The translations under genes were made by a program, and so were the position numbers. The notes below the pieces were generated by a model. That model ran no database searches, was not told where the DNA came from, and saw nothing but the letters and a program-made list of their open reading frames with translations. Of a stretch of 64,000 nt of DNA, positions 1 through 10,860 are shown piece after piece (within the stretch, counting starts at the first letter, position 1; the number at the start of each line of letters is the position of its first letter). The stretch is from Diphasiastrum complanatum (lineage: Eukaryota; Streptophyta; Lycopodiopsida; Lycopodiales; Lycopodiaceae): the NCBI GenBank assembly GCA_029204225.1, contig CM055100.1, forward strand, positions 6,527,495 through 6,591,494, given 5' to 3'.

Positions 1-140
1 ACATGCCACATTTAATGTCTGAAAAGGCTAGGTGGCACAATTAGACATAGTGAGGTGGCTTGGATAAGTCTAGATAGCTTGAAAGGTGGACTCACAACTC
101 CAATTCAACTCAAAGTAGGAGGATTATAGAATCTATTTTC
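1..140 (+). repeat. copia LTR fragment (same type as the element C 5' LTR)
   Basis: This stretch is the inverted counterpart of about 11180-11300, which lies inside the 5' LTR of element C. The shared text covers the block around ggtggcacaattagacatag and the tagatagcttga block. It therefore looks like an LTR piece in plus orientation. Near 140 it runs directly into the pol remnant of element A, whose own 3' LTR is of another type, so the junction is recombinant or deleted. The true 5' end lies outside the window. Confidence 0.7.
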
Positions 141-1860
141 CCTCAACCTCAACTATAATTGAGAGTAGAGATGTTATCCATAAAGATCAAAAATACGTTC
201 TTGAGGAGGCCGAGTTCAAAGATTCTCACAAAGATACTCCAATCATTACTCTTGAAGACTATCATGGAGAGATGGGGCCGAGAATTGAGGAGGAGTCACC
301 TCGAATCTTTTCACCTAGGAGATCTCAAAGAGAAAGATTTGAGCCTAGAAGGCTTACCTATGAAGATAGAGGCAAGCAAGTGGTTGTGCTTATTTTAGTT
401 CTCATGAGGAGCCGAAAGATGTATACGATGCTCTTAACTCGAAGGAATGGTTGTAAGTGGGTTTTTTGAATCAAGTATAATCAAGATGGTACAATCAACA
501 AGTACAAGGCTAGGCTTTGTGCCAAAGGTTTTGCTCAAGTTTATAGACTTGATTATGAGGAGACCTTTGCTCCAGTTGCAAAGATAGTATCAACTAGAAT
601 CATAATTTCTCTTGCTTGTTTTTTCAATTGGCAAGTTCTTCAACTAGATGTCTCTAATGCATTTCTAAATGGGTATCTATAAGAAGAGATTTATATGGAT
701 CAGCCTATTGGGTTCATCCATGACAAAGAAAAAGTTTGCTTGCTCTTCAAAAGTTTATATGGATTAAAGCAAGCTCAAAGGTCATGGTATTCTCTACTTA
801 ACATCTTTCTTGAGTCACTAGGATTTAATCTTAGTAACTATGATCCTTCCTTATATGTCAAGTTTCTTGATAAAGATATTGTCATCCTTCTTATTTATGT
901 TGATGATATCATTCTGACAAGAAGTTGCATCAAGTTAGTTGAGAAAACCAAGATTGCACTTGGAAAAGAGATCAAGATGCAAGATCTTGGAAAAATTCAC
1001 TATATTCTAGGATTGGAGATTGACTTTCTTATAGATAAAGCTTTCGTATGTCAATCTAAGTATGCTCTTTCAATGTTAAAAAAGTTCAATATGTTGAATT
1101 GTAAGATTATATAAACACCTATGGAGCAAAATGTAAAGGACTCTAACAAAGGTGATGAAAGATCCTTCATGGATATCACACTTTTTAGAAGTCTTATAGG
1201 CTCCTTAATTTGGATCACAATAACTAGACCTGACATAAGCTTTAGTGTTCATAATTTGAGCCAGGCTATGCAAAATCCTTATGTTTATCATTGGAAAATG
1301 GCCAAGAGAGTGCTTAGATATATATCTTCAACTTTTGATTTTGGTTTATTGTATAAAAGTGAAGATCATCTGTTATTGGGTATTCTGACTCGGATTTTGC
1401 AAGTGATAGAGCAGATCGAAAATCTACAAGTGCTTATGTCATATATCTTGGAGGAAACTTGATATCTTGGCTTTCCAAAAAGCAAGATATTGTATCACTC
1501 TCATCATGTGAAGCTGAGTACAAGGCACTCACTACAACAACAAAGGAAGTGCTTTGGATCAAGAGGTTACTAGTGGAGCTAAGGATAATCATGGAAGAGG
1601 ATCTACCTATGATCATGTGTGACAACATTTCAGCCCAAGCCCTTGCCAACAACCCAATATTCCATGCAAGGAGCAAGCATATTGAAGTTGCACATCACTT
1701 TGTGAGAGAGAAGCTCATTGAAGGTGAGATCAAATTGGAGCACATCGACACATTATCTTGTATTGCTGATATGCTTACGAAACCTTTGAGCAAAAGTTCT
1801 TTCATCAAGCATAGAGCCAATCTTGGAGTTATACCAAGATCCATGTTCAAATCAATATAG
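140..1860 (+). pseudogene. Ty1/copia pol remnant A (integrase tail, RT, RNase H)
   Basis: This is the 3' half of a copia polyprotein. It starts in the linker between integrase and RT (PRRLTYEDRGKQVV at about 340-380). RT follows, with [19 protein letters not shown] (about 735-805) and the catalytic YVDD in ILLIYVDDIILT (about 890-920). RNase H has the signatures LSSCEAEYKAL, SAQALANNPIFHARSKHIEV and ADMLTKPLSK. Several stop codons and frameshifts break it, for example after KWVF near 468, after NGYL near 680 and in the tether region near 1112. Gag, protease and the integrase core are absent. The RNase H end is intact and is followed by a purine tract and an LTR. It is non-functional. Confidence 0.93.
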
Positions 1861-1877
1861 ATTATTTTTAGGAGGAG

Positions 1878-2218
1878 TGTTAAAATTGAAAAACAATCCA
1901 TATTGATTTCTTGGCTTGCTACAAATGTTGTACCATGCAAGTATGTAGCTCATTAATGCAAAATGCCAAGTTTGGCCTGCATAGAACTCGAGCTACATGG
2001 TTATGTAATATCTAGATTGAAGAATACAACTTGCATATAGTTTGTAGACATAGAATTAGCAAAGTCATGCTTGTAGAAACTCGTGGCAATTCACATGCAT
2101 TAATTGTAAGTGATCCATAGTGACATGCAAGGCATGCACAAAGTGTAATGGACACATGCATGATTATTTGTACTTTGTTAGTTAGAACTAGTACACTTGT
2201 AAAAAGTTGGTAGAATAT
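1878..2218 (+). repeat. Partial copia LTR (3' of A), U3 part only
   Basis: The LTR begins TGTTAAAATTG directly after the purine tract ggaggag at 1871-1877, the expected position for a 3' LTR. It is the inverted partner of the first third of the element B LTR (6103 down to about 5763). At about 2218 the homology jumps. The next bases match B's untranslated leader downstream of its primer binding site, so the rest of the LTR and the primer site are missing. The result is pol, LTR, leader and gag in that order, as in tandem elements sharing an LTR or a linearised one-LTR circle. Confidence 0.8.
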
Positions 2219-2751
2219 CAGGATGTACAAAATTTTGACTTTTCACACATGTGAAAACCAGAATACATCATTTGACTCTATCTCCTCTATGTTAGATCCA
2301 AAGGTACTAATATTATAGCTTGTTGGAAAGCTATAAGAGTCCTCTTTCCATTGCAATTTGTCTCAATTCATTCTGATGACCCTAATAGGAGTTATAAGCT
2401 CTTAAAGAGGGTAGGGAGAGACCCAAAACCTGAGTGGACACTTTTTAATTTGAATATATTGCATGCATGATTCATCATTCACAATTTTGGTACTCAATCT
2501 GAGATAAAATTGGATAAGACAAGTTTCTATTGTCATAGTCACATCATTTCACACAAAGGATTGTGTTCTGAGTTGAATGTGTGTTTCTAGAGTGTGTTTC
2601 ATTCATTTGAAACTTGTGGGAAAATTTGACATCAGAATTTGTTGCATGATTTCAATAGGTTGGATCAACTTTGCATGTTAGATTCTAGATTGAAAGAAAA
2701 GCAACAACTCAATTCCATTTTGTTGTCCAATTTACAAGAGTCTTCACATTC
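2219..2751 (+). other. Untranslated leader homologous to that of element B
   Basis: This is the inverted counterpart of roughly 5150-4560. Shared blocks include ttagatccaaaggta, atagcttgttggaaagct and gagttataagctcttaaaga. It carries a decayed palindrome, ttcacacatgtgaa, at 2242-2255. No primer binding site precedes it. No coding capacity was seen. Confidence 0.6.
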
Positions 2752-3045
2752 ATGGCATCTATAGGAGATTTTCTCTTTGAAAGTAGTGAGAGACTAGATA
2801 CCTTCAACTATTCAGTTTGGAAGGATAGGATAGAATTCTTGTTGGTTCTATATGGAGTAGTGGACATTGTATCAAGAATTAAAGTTGAACCTGAAGCTTA
2901 TGATGAGCCTCAGAGATTCAAGAAGAGAGCAAGAATTGCTCTACATATCATCAAATTGAACATCTCTGATGAGATGTTGAGAGAAATAGGTTCATGCATC
3001 TCAGCCAAGGAGACTTGGGAAACTCTTAAGTCCATTCATGAAGAG
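2752..3045 (+). pseudogene. copia gag N-terminal fragment
   Basis: The start MASIGDFLFESSERL and the NYSVWKDRIEFLL motif match the N-terminal gag region of F1, F2 and B. The reading frame stays open for about 98 residues, through the SAKETWETLKSIHE helix. At about 3043 it fuses with the RNase H of element B, which is on the opposite strand. The few residues after that point are antisense RNase H, not gag. The fragment belongs to the leader and LTR on its left. Confidence 0.85.
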
Positions 3046-4549
3046 CTCCATGATTAACCTCTTGATCCAAAGCACCTCTTTAGTTGTTGTAGTGAGTGCT
3101 TTGTACTCGGCCTCACAAGATGATAGAGATAGGTATCTTGCTTCTTTGAAAGCCAAGACACAAGATTGCCTCCAAGAAAGATAGTATATGCATTAATGGA
3201 CTTTCGATCCATTTTATCACTTGCAAAATCGGAATCTGAATAGCCAACAATGGTTAGATCTTCATTCTTGTACAATAAGCCATAATCTTGAGTAGAAGAT
3301 ACATATCTTAGAACTCGCTTTGCCATCTTTCAATGTTGGATCTTGGGATCTTGCATAAATTAACTCAATTTGTGCACACAATAGCTCAAATCGGGTCTAG
3401 TGATAGTAAGCCAAATTAAAGAGCCTATAAGACTCCTATAAAGTGTGATGTCCTCGAAGGATCTTTCATCACCTTTAATAGGATCTTTTACATGTTGCTC
3501 CATGGGAGTATCTATGCCTTTACAATTTTGCATATTAAATTTTCTCAACATAGAAAAGACATATCTAGATTGACAAATAAAAGCATACTCTCATGAAAAA
3601 TCAATCTCAAGGCCTAAAATGTAATGGATCTCTCCTAGATCTTGCATTTTAAATTCTCTTCCTAATGCATCTTTAGTTTCTTGAACTAGCATCACACAAC
3701 TTCCACTAAGAATAATGTCATCTACATATATTAGAAGAATGACAATATGACTATCATCAAATTTTAAGTACATAGAAGGATCATAGTCACTAGGCACAAA
3801 TCCTAATGAAAGTAGAAAGTTGTTGAGTCTTGAATACCATGATCTAGGTGCTTGCTTCAAGCCATAAAGACTTCTAAATAGCAAACACACCTTAGATTTA
3901 TCCTTGATAAATCCTTGAGGCTGTTCCATGTATATCTCCTCCTCAAGATAGCCATTCAAAAAAGCATTGGAGACATCAAGCTGAAACAGTTTCCATTTAA
4001 AAAATAAGGCAAGAGAGATTATGATTCTTATTGTCACCATCTTTGCTACAGGAGCAAAGGTTTCTTCATAGTCAACACCCACTTGCATCCAATGATATGC
4101 ATGTTAGGTGGTGGATCCACTAGCTCCCATGTGTGGTTGGTGATCAAGGCATCATATTCAATCTTCATGGCCTCATACCACTCCTTGGTATTGAGGGCTT
4201 CTTGGACACTTTGAAAAATTTGATTCCTAAGAGTGAGTATTCTAGAAGTATTCTTTGCTTCATAGATGGACTTTAGTTCATCCCAAGCTTCTTTGGCTGT
4301 AGTGCAAGATCCTATTTCTCTCATAATTTCATTAGATACATTCATCTTAATGAAATGTAGAGCCATTCTAGCTCTCTTCCTATACTTAGAAATTTTAGCA
4401 TGTGTTTGAGGCTCCTCCTCAACACCAAGCACAATATCCATAACATCCTGGAGTATCAAAATAGACTCTATTTTGAACTTCCAAACTGAGTAATTAGAAG
4501 TGTTTAGTCTTTCACTGGCTTCTAGAAGATATCCTCCCTGAGATGTCAT
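3041..4549 (-). pseudogene. Internally deleted Ty1/copia gag-pol B
   Basis: Reading leftwards from 4549, a gag start (MTSQGGYLLEASERL, NYSVWKFKIESILIL) runs about 115 residues. Near 4205 it is joined in frame to the N-terminus of RT (EWYEAMKIEYDAL, HIIGCKWV). Zinc knuckle, protease and integrase have been deleted cleanly between them. A frameshift near 4085 moves into RT proper (DYEETFAPVAKM, NAFLNGYLEEEIYMEQP, ILLIYVDDIILSG). The tether and RNase H follow (LIGSLIWLTITRPDLSYCV, DRKSINAYTIFLGG). RNase H is cut at about 3041 at the inverted junction with the plus-strand gag. Protein motifs assign it to the same broad copia group as F1 and F2. Confidence 0.92.
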
Positions 4550-5305
4550 TTTAATGAAGACTTCTTATTTATTGGACTGAGATATGTTTGAGCTTGTTCC
4601 AATCAGACTTAAAGTTGTTGCTCTCTTTCACTATAGGTATTTTCAAGGATGTACTACCTTCCTATGTGAAACACTTGCAACTGTATTTGAGATGAATCTC
4701 AAATATTCCACAAGACAAGTTATCTAGATCAGACACACAAAGTGGATTGAGACACTTTGGCTAGTTTGAATCCTACTTTTGGCACATGTGAAATGCTTCA
4801 AAAGAAAACACAATTGACTCTTAGAAGGCTCAAAAGGTGTTCATTACTTCAAACTCAATCATGATCTTCAATTTCTTGTGTAGGATGCTCAAAACAATGG
4901 ATTCAAAACAAAGCAAGATTGAATCAAGTCAAAGTGTTGTCACTCGGATTTTGGACCTATCCCTATCCTCTTTAAGATTTTATAACTCTTTCTAGACACA
5001 TCGGATTGATTTGATTTTAGTTTTTATAGAAAGTACATATCATAAGCTTTCCATCAAGCTATAACACTGCTATCTTTGGATCTATAAGCAAGGAGAACAA
5101 AGGGACTGAAAATCTCTGATTTTCACACATGCGGAATTTCAAAATTGTGTACTACCACATTTCAGGTCTAAAAATTTAGTTCCAATCCGATTTGATCCAA
5201 TTACACTTCAGCGAAAGGTGAGAAAAAGTGCAAAACTACTTTTTTGCTTGATTTAGCTCTCAATTTCTTGTACAATCAAAGATGTTAGCATGAAAAGCTT
5301 AATTT
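4550..5305 (-). other. Untranslated leader of element B
   Basis: This is the interval between the primer binding site and the gag start on the minus strand. It is AT-rich, about 755 bp long, and has no coding sequence. It matches 2219-2751 in inverted orientation. It contains a decayed copy of the LTR palindrome near 5125-5140. Confidence 0.65.
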
Positions 5306-5318
5306 GGCTCTGATACCA
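5306..5318 (-). other. Primer binding site of element B (initiator Met tRNA type)
   Basis: On the minus strand this reads TGGTATCAGAGCC, the usual copia primer site complementary to the 3' end of initiator methionine tRNA. It lies immediately 3' of the LTR end TTTTGTCA. Confidence 0.9.
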
Positions 5319-6103
5319 TGACAAAATTTTCAAATTTCACACGTGTGGGGAATGTCCACAAGTATGATGGATCTAACTAAGCTTTGTGATTGGCACAGTA
5401 ACCTGATTCTAGATTGATTAGCAAGATCTAGTTCAGAAGAAATGGCTTAACCACAATCTAGCATGCTAAGCAACTGAATATGATAGCAATGAATCAATAA
5501 TGAGCAAAAGTACAAGATATCAGTGTATAAGCATTAGCTTCAACACGAGTTAGAGAGAGAAAAGTAGAGAGATAACAAGCAAACTAGTTTAGATCCAAAA
5601 TGGCATGAGATAGCTACAAAGCTTTGGTTTTTCATCATTGATTGTGAGGAGAGCTACACATATTTATGGAGTTTGAGGTAGCTCAAGGTAGAACCACATC
5701 CATCCATTACAAAATGACATCTAGAGTTAATGTGACATTTGTCACTTGCCATGCATGAAATTCTACCAACTTTTTACAAGTGTACTAGTTTTAACTAACA
5801 AAGTACAAATCATCATGCATGTGTCCATTACACTTTGTGCATGCCTTGCATGTCACTATGGATCACTTACAATTAATGCATGTGAATTGCCATGAGTTTC
5901 TACAAGCATGACTTTGCTAATTCTATGTCTACAAACTATATGCAAGTTGTCTTCTTCAATCTAGATATTACATTACATAACTATGTAGCTCGAGTTCTAT
6001 GTAGGCAAAACTTGGCATTTTGCATTAATGAGCTACATACTTGCATGGTACAACATTTGTAGCAAGTTAAGAAATCAATATGGATCATTTTTCAATTTTA
6101 ATA
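5319..6103 (-). repeat. 5' LTR of element B
   Basis: The LTR is about 785 bp long. On the minus strand it starts TATTAAAATTG, which is TGTT in the related copy at 1878, so the first dinucleotide is mutated. It ends TTTTGTCA against the primer site. A TATA-like ataaatatgtg block sits at about 5660. The end carries the CACGTG palindrome at 5336-5349. No 3' LTR survives for this copy. Confidence 0.85.
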
Positions 6104-6399
6104 GATTCAATGTACCCAACTATTCAAATTTGAATCTACTCAAACTCGCATTCTAACTTTACCACACTTTCAAATAGTGTTAACTTTGAAAAGTCAACCT
6201 CTAAGTCTAAAACAAGTTTTGGCCTCAATATGCCAAATATGGAAATATAGCAAAATGTGATGAAACTAGTTGAATCTTTCACGCAAGCTTCACCAAAAAG
6301 GGATGATGACCAACATGAATCAACAAATTAGGATCAAGATCTAGAACATGATCGAAAGGCATGTGTTGTTGCTTGTAATGTAATACTGCTTCAATGAGG
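6104..6399. other. Unassigned spacer
   Basis: This is AT-rich sequence to the right of the element B LTR with stops in all frames. Nothing is recognised until the zinc-knuckle remnant begins near 6400. Confidence 0.5.
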
Positions 6400-7398
6400 G
6401 CAATGTTCATATTGTTTCGAGAACCATCACATTGCCAATTGTCCAACTAGGAAGCAGAAAAGCATCAAAAGTTCCAAGATCCACCCTTGACAACAAGCAA
6501 GCAAGTTGCACCCAAGCAGTTCATCTTCAAGAGATGGGCCCACTTTGAAGATAATAGGTAAAAGATTGGTAGCAATTGTGCATTCGCCATGTGCATCGCC
6601 AAGATCTACGAGAGCCGAAACCCATGACAGTTCTCCATTATATTATGTGGAAGGATCTAGTGAAGAGCATATAGCAGTTTATGCAATTCAGCTCTGAGGC
6701 GTTTTCCAATGATACGATGCTATGGTTGTGGTGGAAGACATCACAAATCAGGATGTCCACACCAAGGTAACCCAACAGCCATCATGGCGTTATGTTCAAA
6801 TTGTGGCATTGGACATCTCTACCTAGATTGTTCGTTGTGGTTACAATCGACTATGGCGGAATCCATCTTTTCAATGCATGTGGGTCGCCAAAAGGCAAAT
6901 CCAGTCACCCAGTATTACAAACGCAAGATCATAATTCGAACAGGCTTTGAAATGGTTGATGAATCGAGGGATATTATAAAGGTTGCCAAATGTGCCGAAA
7001 CATCCATCAAAAGAATTGCAGTACCTTCAGACATGGCAGAACTGGTGGAGACAATCAAGCAACAAGCGACAGCTGATCTTATAAAGAAATTATCAAAAAT
7101 TATTCAACAAGCAATACAACAATCCTTGGATGTTGTAATACCAACTGAACTCACAACTTGTAAGCCTTATGATTCACAAGTCAAATGTGCTTTAACGAAG
7201 GCTCCTACGGAGAATAATGATAGAGGCAAGGCCAAGGCAGTTAATTACAACCCATTGCAGAGATCAACAACGAGTAGTCAACCCCTGAAGTCAACATCTT
7301 CCAGCAGCAAGCCGACCACCACAACGCCAAATCTGGTTACATCAACGATCAAAGGGCCAAATCTAGGGAATCTAGGCCTGACATGGCCACCCATCTAG
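6400..7398 (+). pseudogene. gag-like remnant with three CCHC-type zinc knuckles
   Basis: A first knuckle-like stretch, CSYCFENHHIANC, is encoded near 6411-6449. A 229-codon frame (6709-7398) then starts with CYGCGGRHHKSGC and CSNCGIGHLYLDC, spaced like retroviral nucleocapsid knuckles, although the first two have one residue fewer than CX2CX4HX4C. The rest is a charged region, a glutamine-rich helix (KLSKIIQQAIQQSLDVV) and a Ser/Thr/Pro-rich tail. Stops separate the first knuckle from the others. No capsid or pol domain is attached. Tandem knuckles suggest a Ty3/gypsy-like gag nucleocapsid, but the family is uncertain, and a host zinc-knuckle protein cannot be excluded. Confidence 0.55.
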
Positions 7399-7735
7399 CA
7401 AGCACCAACACTTCAAATATCAAGACCTTGTCCTCAAGTGGTACTCTTGACTGCCGAAGAAAGTCTTCAAGTTTAGGCATATCATGAACACATGGATCGA
7501 TTAAGCAGTCAATCACCCCTATCCTAATTGTCATACCAATTGACCGAACCTTCAATAATACCATCGATAACAGTTGTACCATTCTATGAAGATCCATGCC
7601 AACAAGTGTTATTTTGGGACCCGGTTATCCATTTGTCAAGGAACAAGGTTATCAAGAATGGCCACTAGACTTTTGTTGAAAATCGAGCAAGTCTGGGTTT
7701 TGTAATAGTACGGTTAGCATTTTGGTGGAAAAGCC
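7399..7735. other. Unassigned sequence after the zinc-knuckle remnant
   Basis: This could be the degraded continuation of the upstream gag-like frame. It has several stops in every frame and no motif that can be named. It ends where homology to the D-type LTR begins. Confidence 0.4.
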
Positions 7736-8299
7736 ATGCTAGAAATTGCCAATATCACATCAACTTCTCATTAATTTGGTTGATCCCTTTATAGATCAAG
7801 TACATCCACAAGTTGAGTACTATCCAGCAAGCCTTAACATGTGTGAAGAGTGCCTAGTCATCTAGATCCACCAATGGGAGCCATATATGCTCATTTTTCA
7901 AAGTTGACTATTCTCATTAGCTAGAAACAAAAAGGCTAGTCTTCTACATTTATATGAATATTATCTATAAAATAGAATATAATGGAATCTCTTTATCTTA
8001 TCATCTATGATCTTATCCACACATGTGAATAGAATTTTGACATGTGGGAGCATTTACTCATTCACATGGAAGTGCATTCTATTTACAAAAAGTTTGACCA
8101 AAATGATTTTTTTCTAAATTCTACTCAAAGGTCAGTTCCACACTTGTGTAGATCCATCTAAAATCAGTCTAACTTTGTAAAAGTAAGTTATGTATATCCT
8201 TTCACATGTGGGAATAGGATCCACATGTGTGAGATCCTACCATGATAAAATATCTCAAGATTAATCAAGTACATCAAGTTGGAAATGACATTTTTAACA
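7736..8299 (-). repeat. 3' LTR of element C (partial, D-type)
   Basis: The LTR starts on the minus strand with TGTTAAAAATG, after the purine tract gtgaggaggag just right of it. It aligns in order with the LTR of element D (61757 leftwards to about 61180), sharing for example the tagatcaagtacatcca and gtgtgaagagtgcc blocks. It breaks off near 7735 against the zinc-knuckle remnant. Its four G-box-type palindromes are all CATGTG or CACATG. It does not match the 5' LTR of the same element, so C is a mosaic. Confidence 0.78.
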
Positions 8300-8312
8300 C
8301 TCCTCCTCACTT

Positions 8313-9615
8313 CTAACTTGGTAAGTCTAATGTACATGTATCTACTATTACAAGAGCACATCTTAACTTAAAAAATGGATCTTTAGAAAATGGCTTGGTT
8401 AAGATATCAGCTATGCACTCGGATGATGGCACATGATGAAAATGTACCTCCTTGGATTGCACATTCTCCATCACAAAGTGATGAGCTATCTCAATATACT
8501 TTGTTCTAACATGGAAGATCAGATTGGTAGCAATTTGTTGAGAAGCTTGATTGTCACAGATACAAGGGATCTCATCGGCCTTTAGCACTTGTAGTTCCAC
8601 CAAAAGTCTTCCTAGCCATAGGAGTTCTTTGGTTGTTGAAGTCAATGCCTTGTACTCAGCTTCACAAGAGGAAAGAGAGATTGTATCTTGCTTTTTGAAA
8701 AGCCAAGATATCACTCCTCCACAAAGAAAAGTGAAAAATGCACTTACGGATCTCCTATCCGTCTTGTCTCCGACAAAATTAGAATCCAAATATGCCCTTA
8801 AGTACAAGTTAGATCCTTGATAGAGAATTCCAAAATAGCAACCAATCTAGATTTGTACTTACTTATAGATCCATCTTGATTGTACTTTAATCTATAGATC
8901 CACTTACATGCAAGTGGCTTCTTCCCATATGGAAGATGTACAAGATTCCAAGTTTGACTATCTATCAAAGCATCAAACTCTACTTGCATTGCATCTCTCC
9001 AAACTTGTGATCTACTTGCATCTTCATAACATGATGGCTCTTCAAGCATTGTGGTTAGAAAAGAGTAAGAGGTAGAAGGAGTTGTATCTTCCCTTTGCTT
9101 TCCTTTCTCAAAGTATGTGAGCCTTGAAGGCTCGGCCTTGCTCCTTGTGGATCTTCTCGGCCCCTTTGGCTCTTGATCTTGATCTTCCAAAAAATCATTT
9201 TCAAGAAGCTCCTCCTCGAGTTTTGCAAGATCTTCAACACATAAAGGATTAGACGCATTTGGAGACATCTTGTAGCTTTAAGATTCATCGAATAAGACAT
9301 CCTTGCTAGCTTTTACTTTGCTTGAAATGGGATCAAATATCCTATATCCTTTGTTATTTTCACTATAGCCTACAAATATTCCTTTGAAGGAAGTTGCATC
9401 TTCTTTTCTTCTAGTTTTCAAAGGAATGTGGACATAACATATACATCCAAAAACTTTAAAGTCTTTTACATTGGGCTTATTGCCAAAAAAAAGCTTGAAA
9501 TGATGAGATCCCACCAATAGCACTATTAGGATGCGTATTACATAAGAAATTTCCACAAGTTATGGCCTTCCCCCAAAAAGAGATGGGTAGAGATGCATTA
9601 GAAGCATCAATTTGC
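8313..9615 (-). pseudogene. Ty1/copia pol remnant C (integrase C-terminus, start of RT, RNase H)
   Basis: The minus strand reads the end of integrase, starting about 9610 (SLPISFWG-like, then NKPNVKDFKVFGCICYVHIP and FKGIFVGYSENNKGYRIFD). Next come the acidic linker, PSRLTYFEKGKQ and the start of RT (VWRDAMQVEFDAL, PLACKWIYRLKYNQDGS). Near 8815 RT is cut after KYKSRLVA and the text resumes in RNase H (YLRAYLDSNFVGDKTDRRS, SLSSCEAEYKAL, ADILTKPFSKDPFFKL). The RT catalytic region with YVDD is gone. There are also frameshifts near 9556 and 9280. It is closest to element D. Confidence 0.9.
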
Positions 9616-9999
9616 TAGAAAACATCCTTGGATCTGTCCTCCAAGTGAAACCTTTGAGAGTTTCTAGTGCATATAGAGCATCTATGGAAATTTTTTTGTA
9701 GAATTTGACATAGATTGGCTTAAATTGAGAGTTCTAGAAAAGAGATTGAGATCCAAGTCACATTGTTCAACCCTACTCAATTTGTTTGAGTGATTGTAAG
9801 GTTTGAAAAGATTCATTAAGGTGTCTATGGCAAATGTGTAGAGAGAGATCCAATTTTCTAAGAGTTCATTCCTTTGTAGAGGGCAAGATCTAGAAGCTCG
9901 TTTTGTGTTGTTATTGGTGGAGAATTTGTCTCTTCCTAAGTGATCAAATCTTTCTAAGTGGCATTAGCTCTTTGAAGCACAATATCTTAGTGAGAAAAA
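9616..9999 (-). other. Unassigned interior of element C
   Basis: This lies between the gag start and the integrase tail of C. A normal copia element would have about 2 kb of gag, protease and integrase here; only about 380 bp remain. No motif can be read in any frame, so it is probably a degraded or deleted internal part. Confidence 0.4.
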
Positions 10000-10122
10000 T
10001 CACAACTTTTGATTTTGAACTTGTAGTGTTAAGACAGATTCCATTCTAACCTTCCAGATTGAGTTATTGGAGGTTGACAATCTTTCACTTGCTTCTAATA
10101 GAAAGACACCTATTGAAGTCAT
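10000..10122 (-). pseudogene. copia gag N-terminus of element C
   Basis: MTSIGVFLLEASERL followed by a W-containing motif (SNNSIWKVRMESVL) begins at 10122 on the minus strand and is the gag start of this copia group. It stays recognisable for about 35 residues and then loses homology. It is preceded by a roughly 725 bp leader and a primer binding site. Confidence 0.8.
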
Positions 10123-10847
10123 AAAGAATGATGGAAATAAAAAAAGATGGATGAAAAAATTGCTTATCTTCTCACTATACGAACCAATCAAGGGCAAAAA
10201 AGCAAATCCTATAACTGTGAGATAGATCTCACTATCTTGACAATCTCTCTAAGACAAGATTTGAATCATCAAAAAAGATGAAGTGTGGCAAAAGTTATGG
10301 TTCTCTGAATCTCACACGTGTGAAATAATCCAAAAATGTCAAATTGACTCAAATACAATCTATTTGTATGAAACAATTTGCCTAGAACCTATAAATTTTG
10401 TCTAAATCACATATAGATGAGATTGGTCAACTTCTGGATAATTTTTGTGATCATTCAGGCAATAAATGACATTTACACATGATTTCCCACAAGTCTAGGC
10501 CCTACCTATGACTCTTCAAAAGCTTATAACTTCTGATTGGCTTTTCCAACTGTCATGATTCAAATTGCATCAGATGCTACACATTTCTAGCTTTCTAGTG
10601 TGCTAATGTGCATGAAATTTAAATCTAAGGTGAGAGAGAACCACCAAACTGAAAATGGATAGATTTCACAAGTGCCAGCACCTGAAATTCCATACAGTAC
10701 CTAATCTGGACCATTCAAAGTGGTTTGAAGCTCTAAATCACCAGAAAACTGCAAACCAGCTAGAAAGTAGAATCTAGACAATTCCTAGCTTGAAATCTGA
10801 TCAAATTTGCAAACTTTTTAATTAGATTTGCTTGTGAATCTTAGGTA
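10123..10847 (-). other. Untranslated leader of element C
   Basis: This non-coding AT-rich leader lies between primer site and gag. It carries a CACGTG palindrome (ctcacacgtgtgaa) at 10311-10324, so in this copy the motif also occurs outside the LTR. Confidence 0.65.
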
Positions 10848-10860
10848 GGCTCTAATACCA
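10848..10860 (-). other. Primer binding site of element C
   Basis: The minus strand reads TGGTATTAGAGCC, one transition from the usual TGGTATCAGAGCC. It directly follows the LTR end TTCAGCA. Confidence 0.85.
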
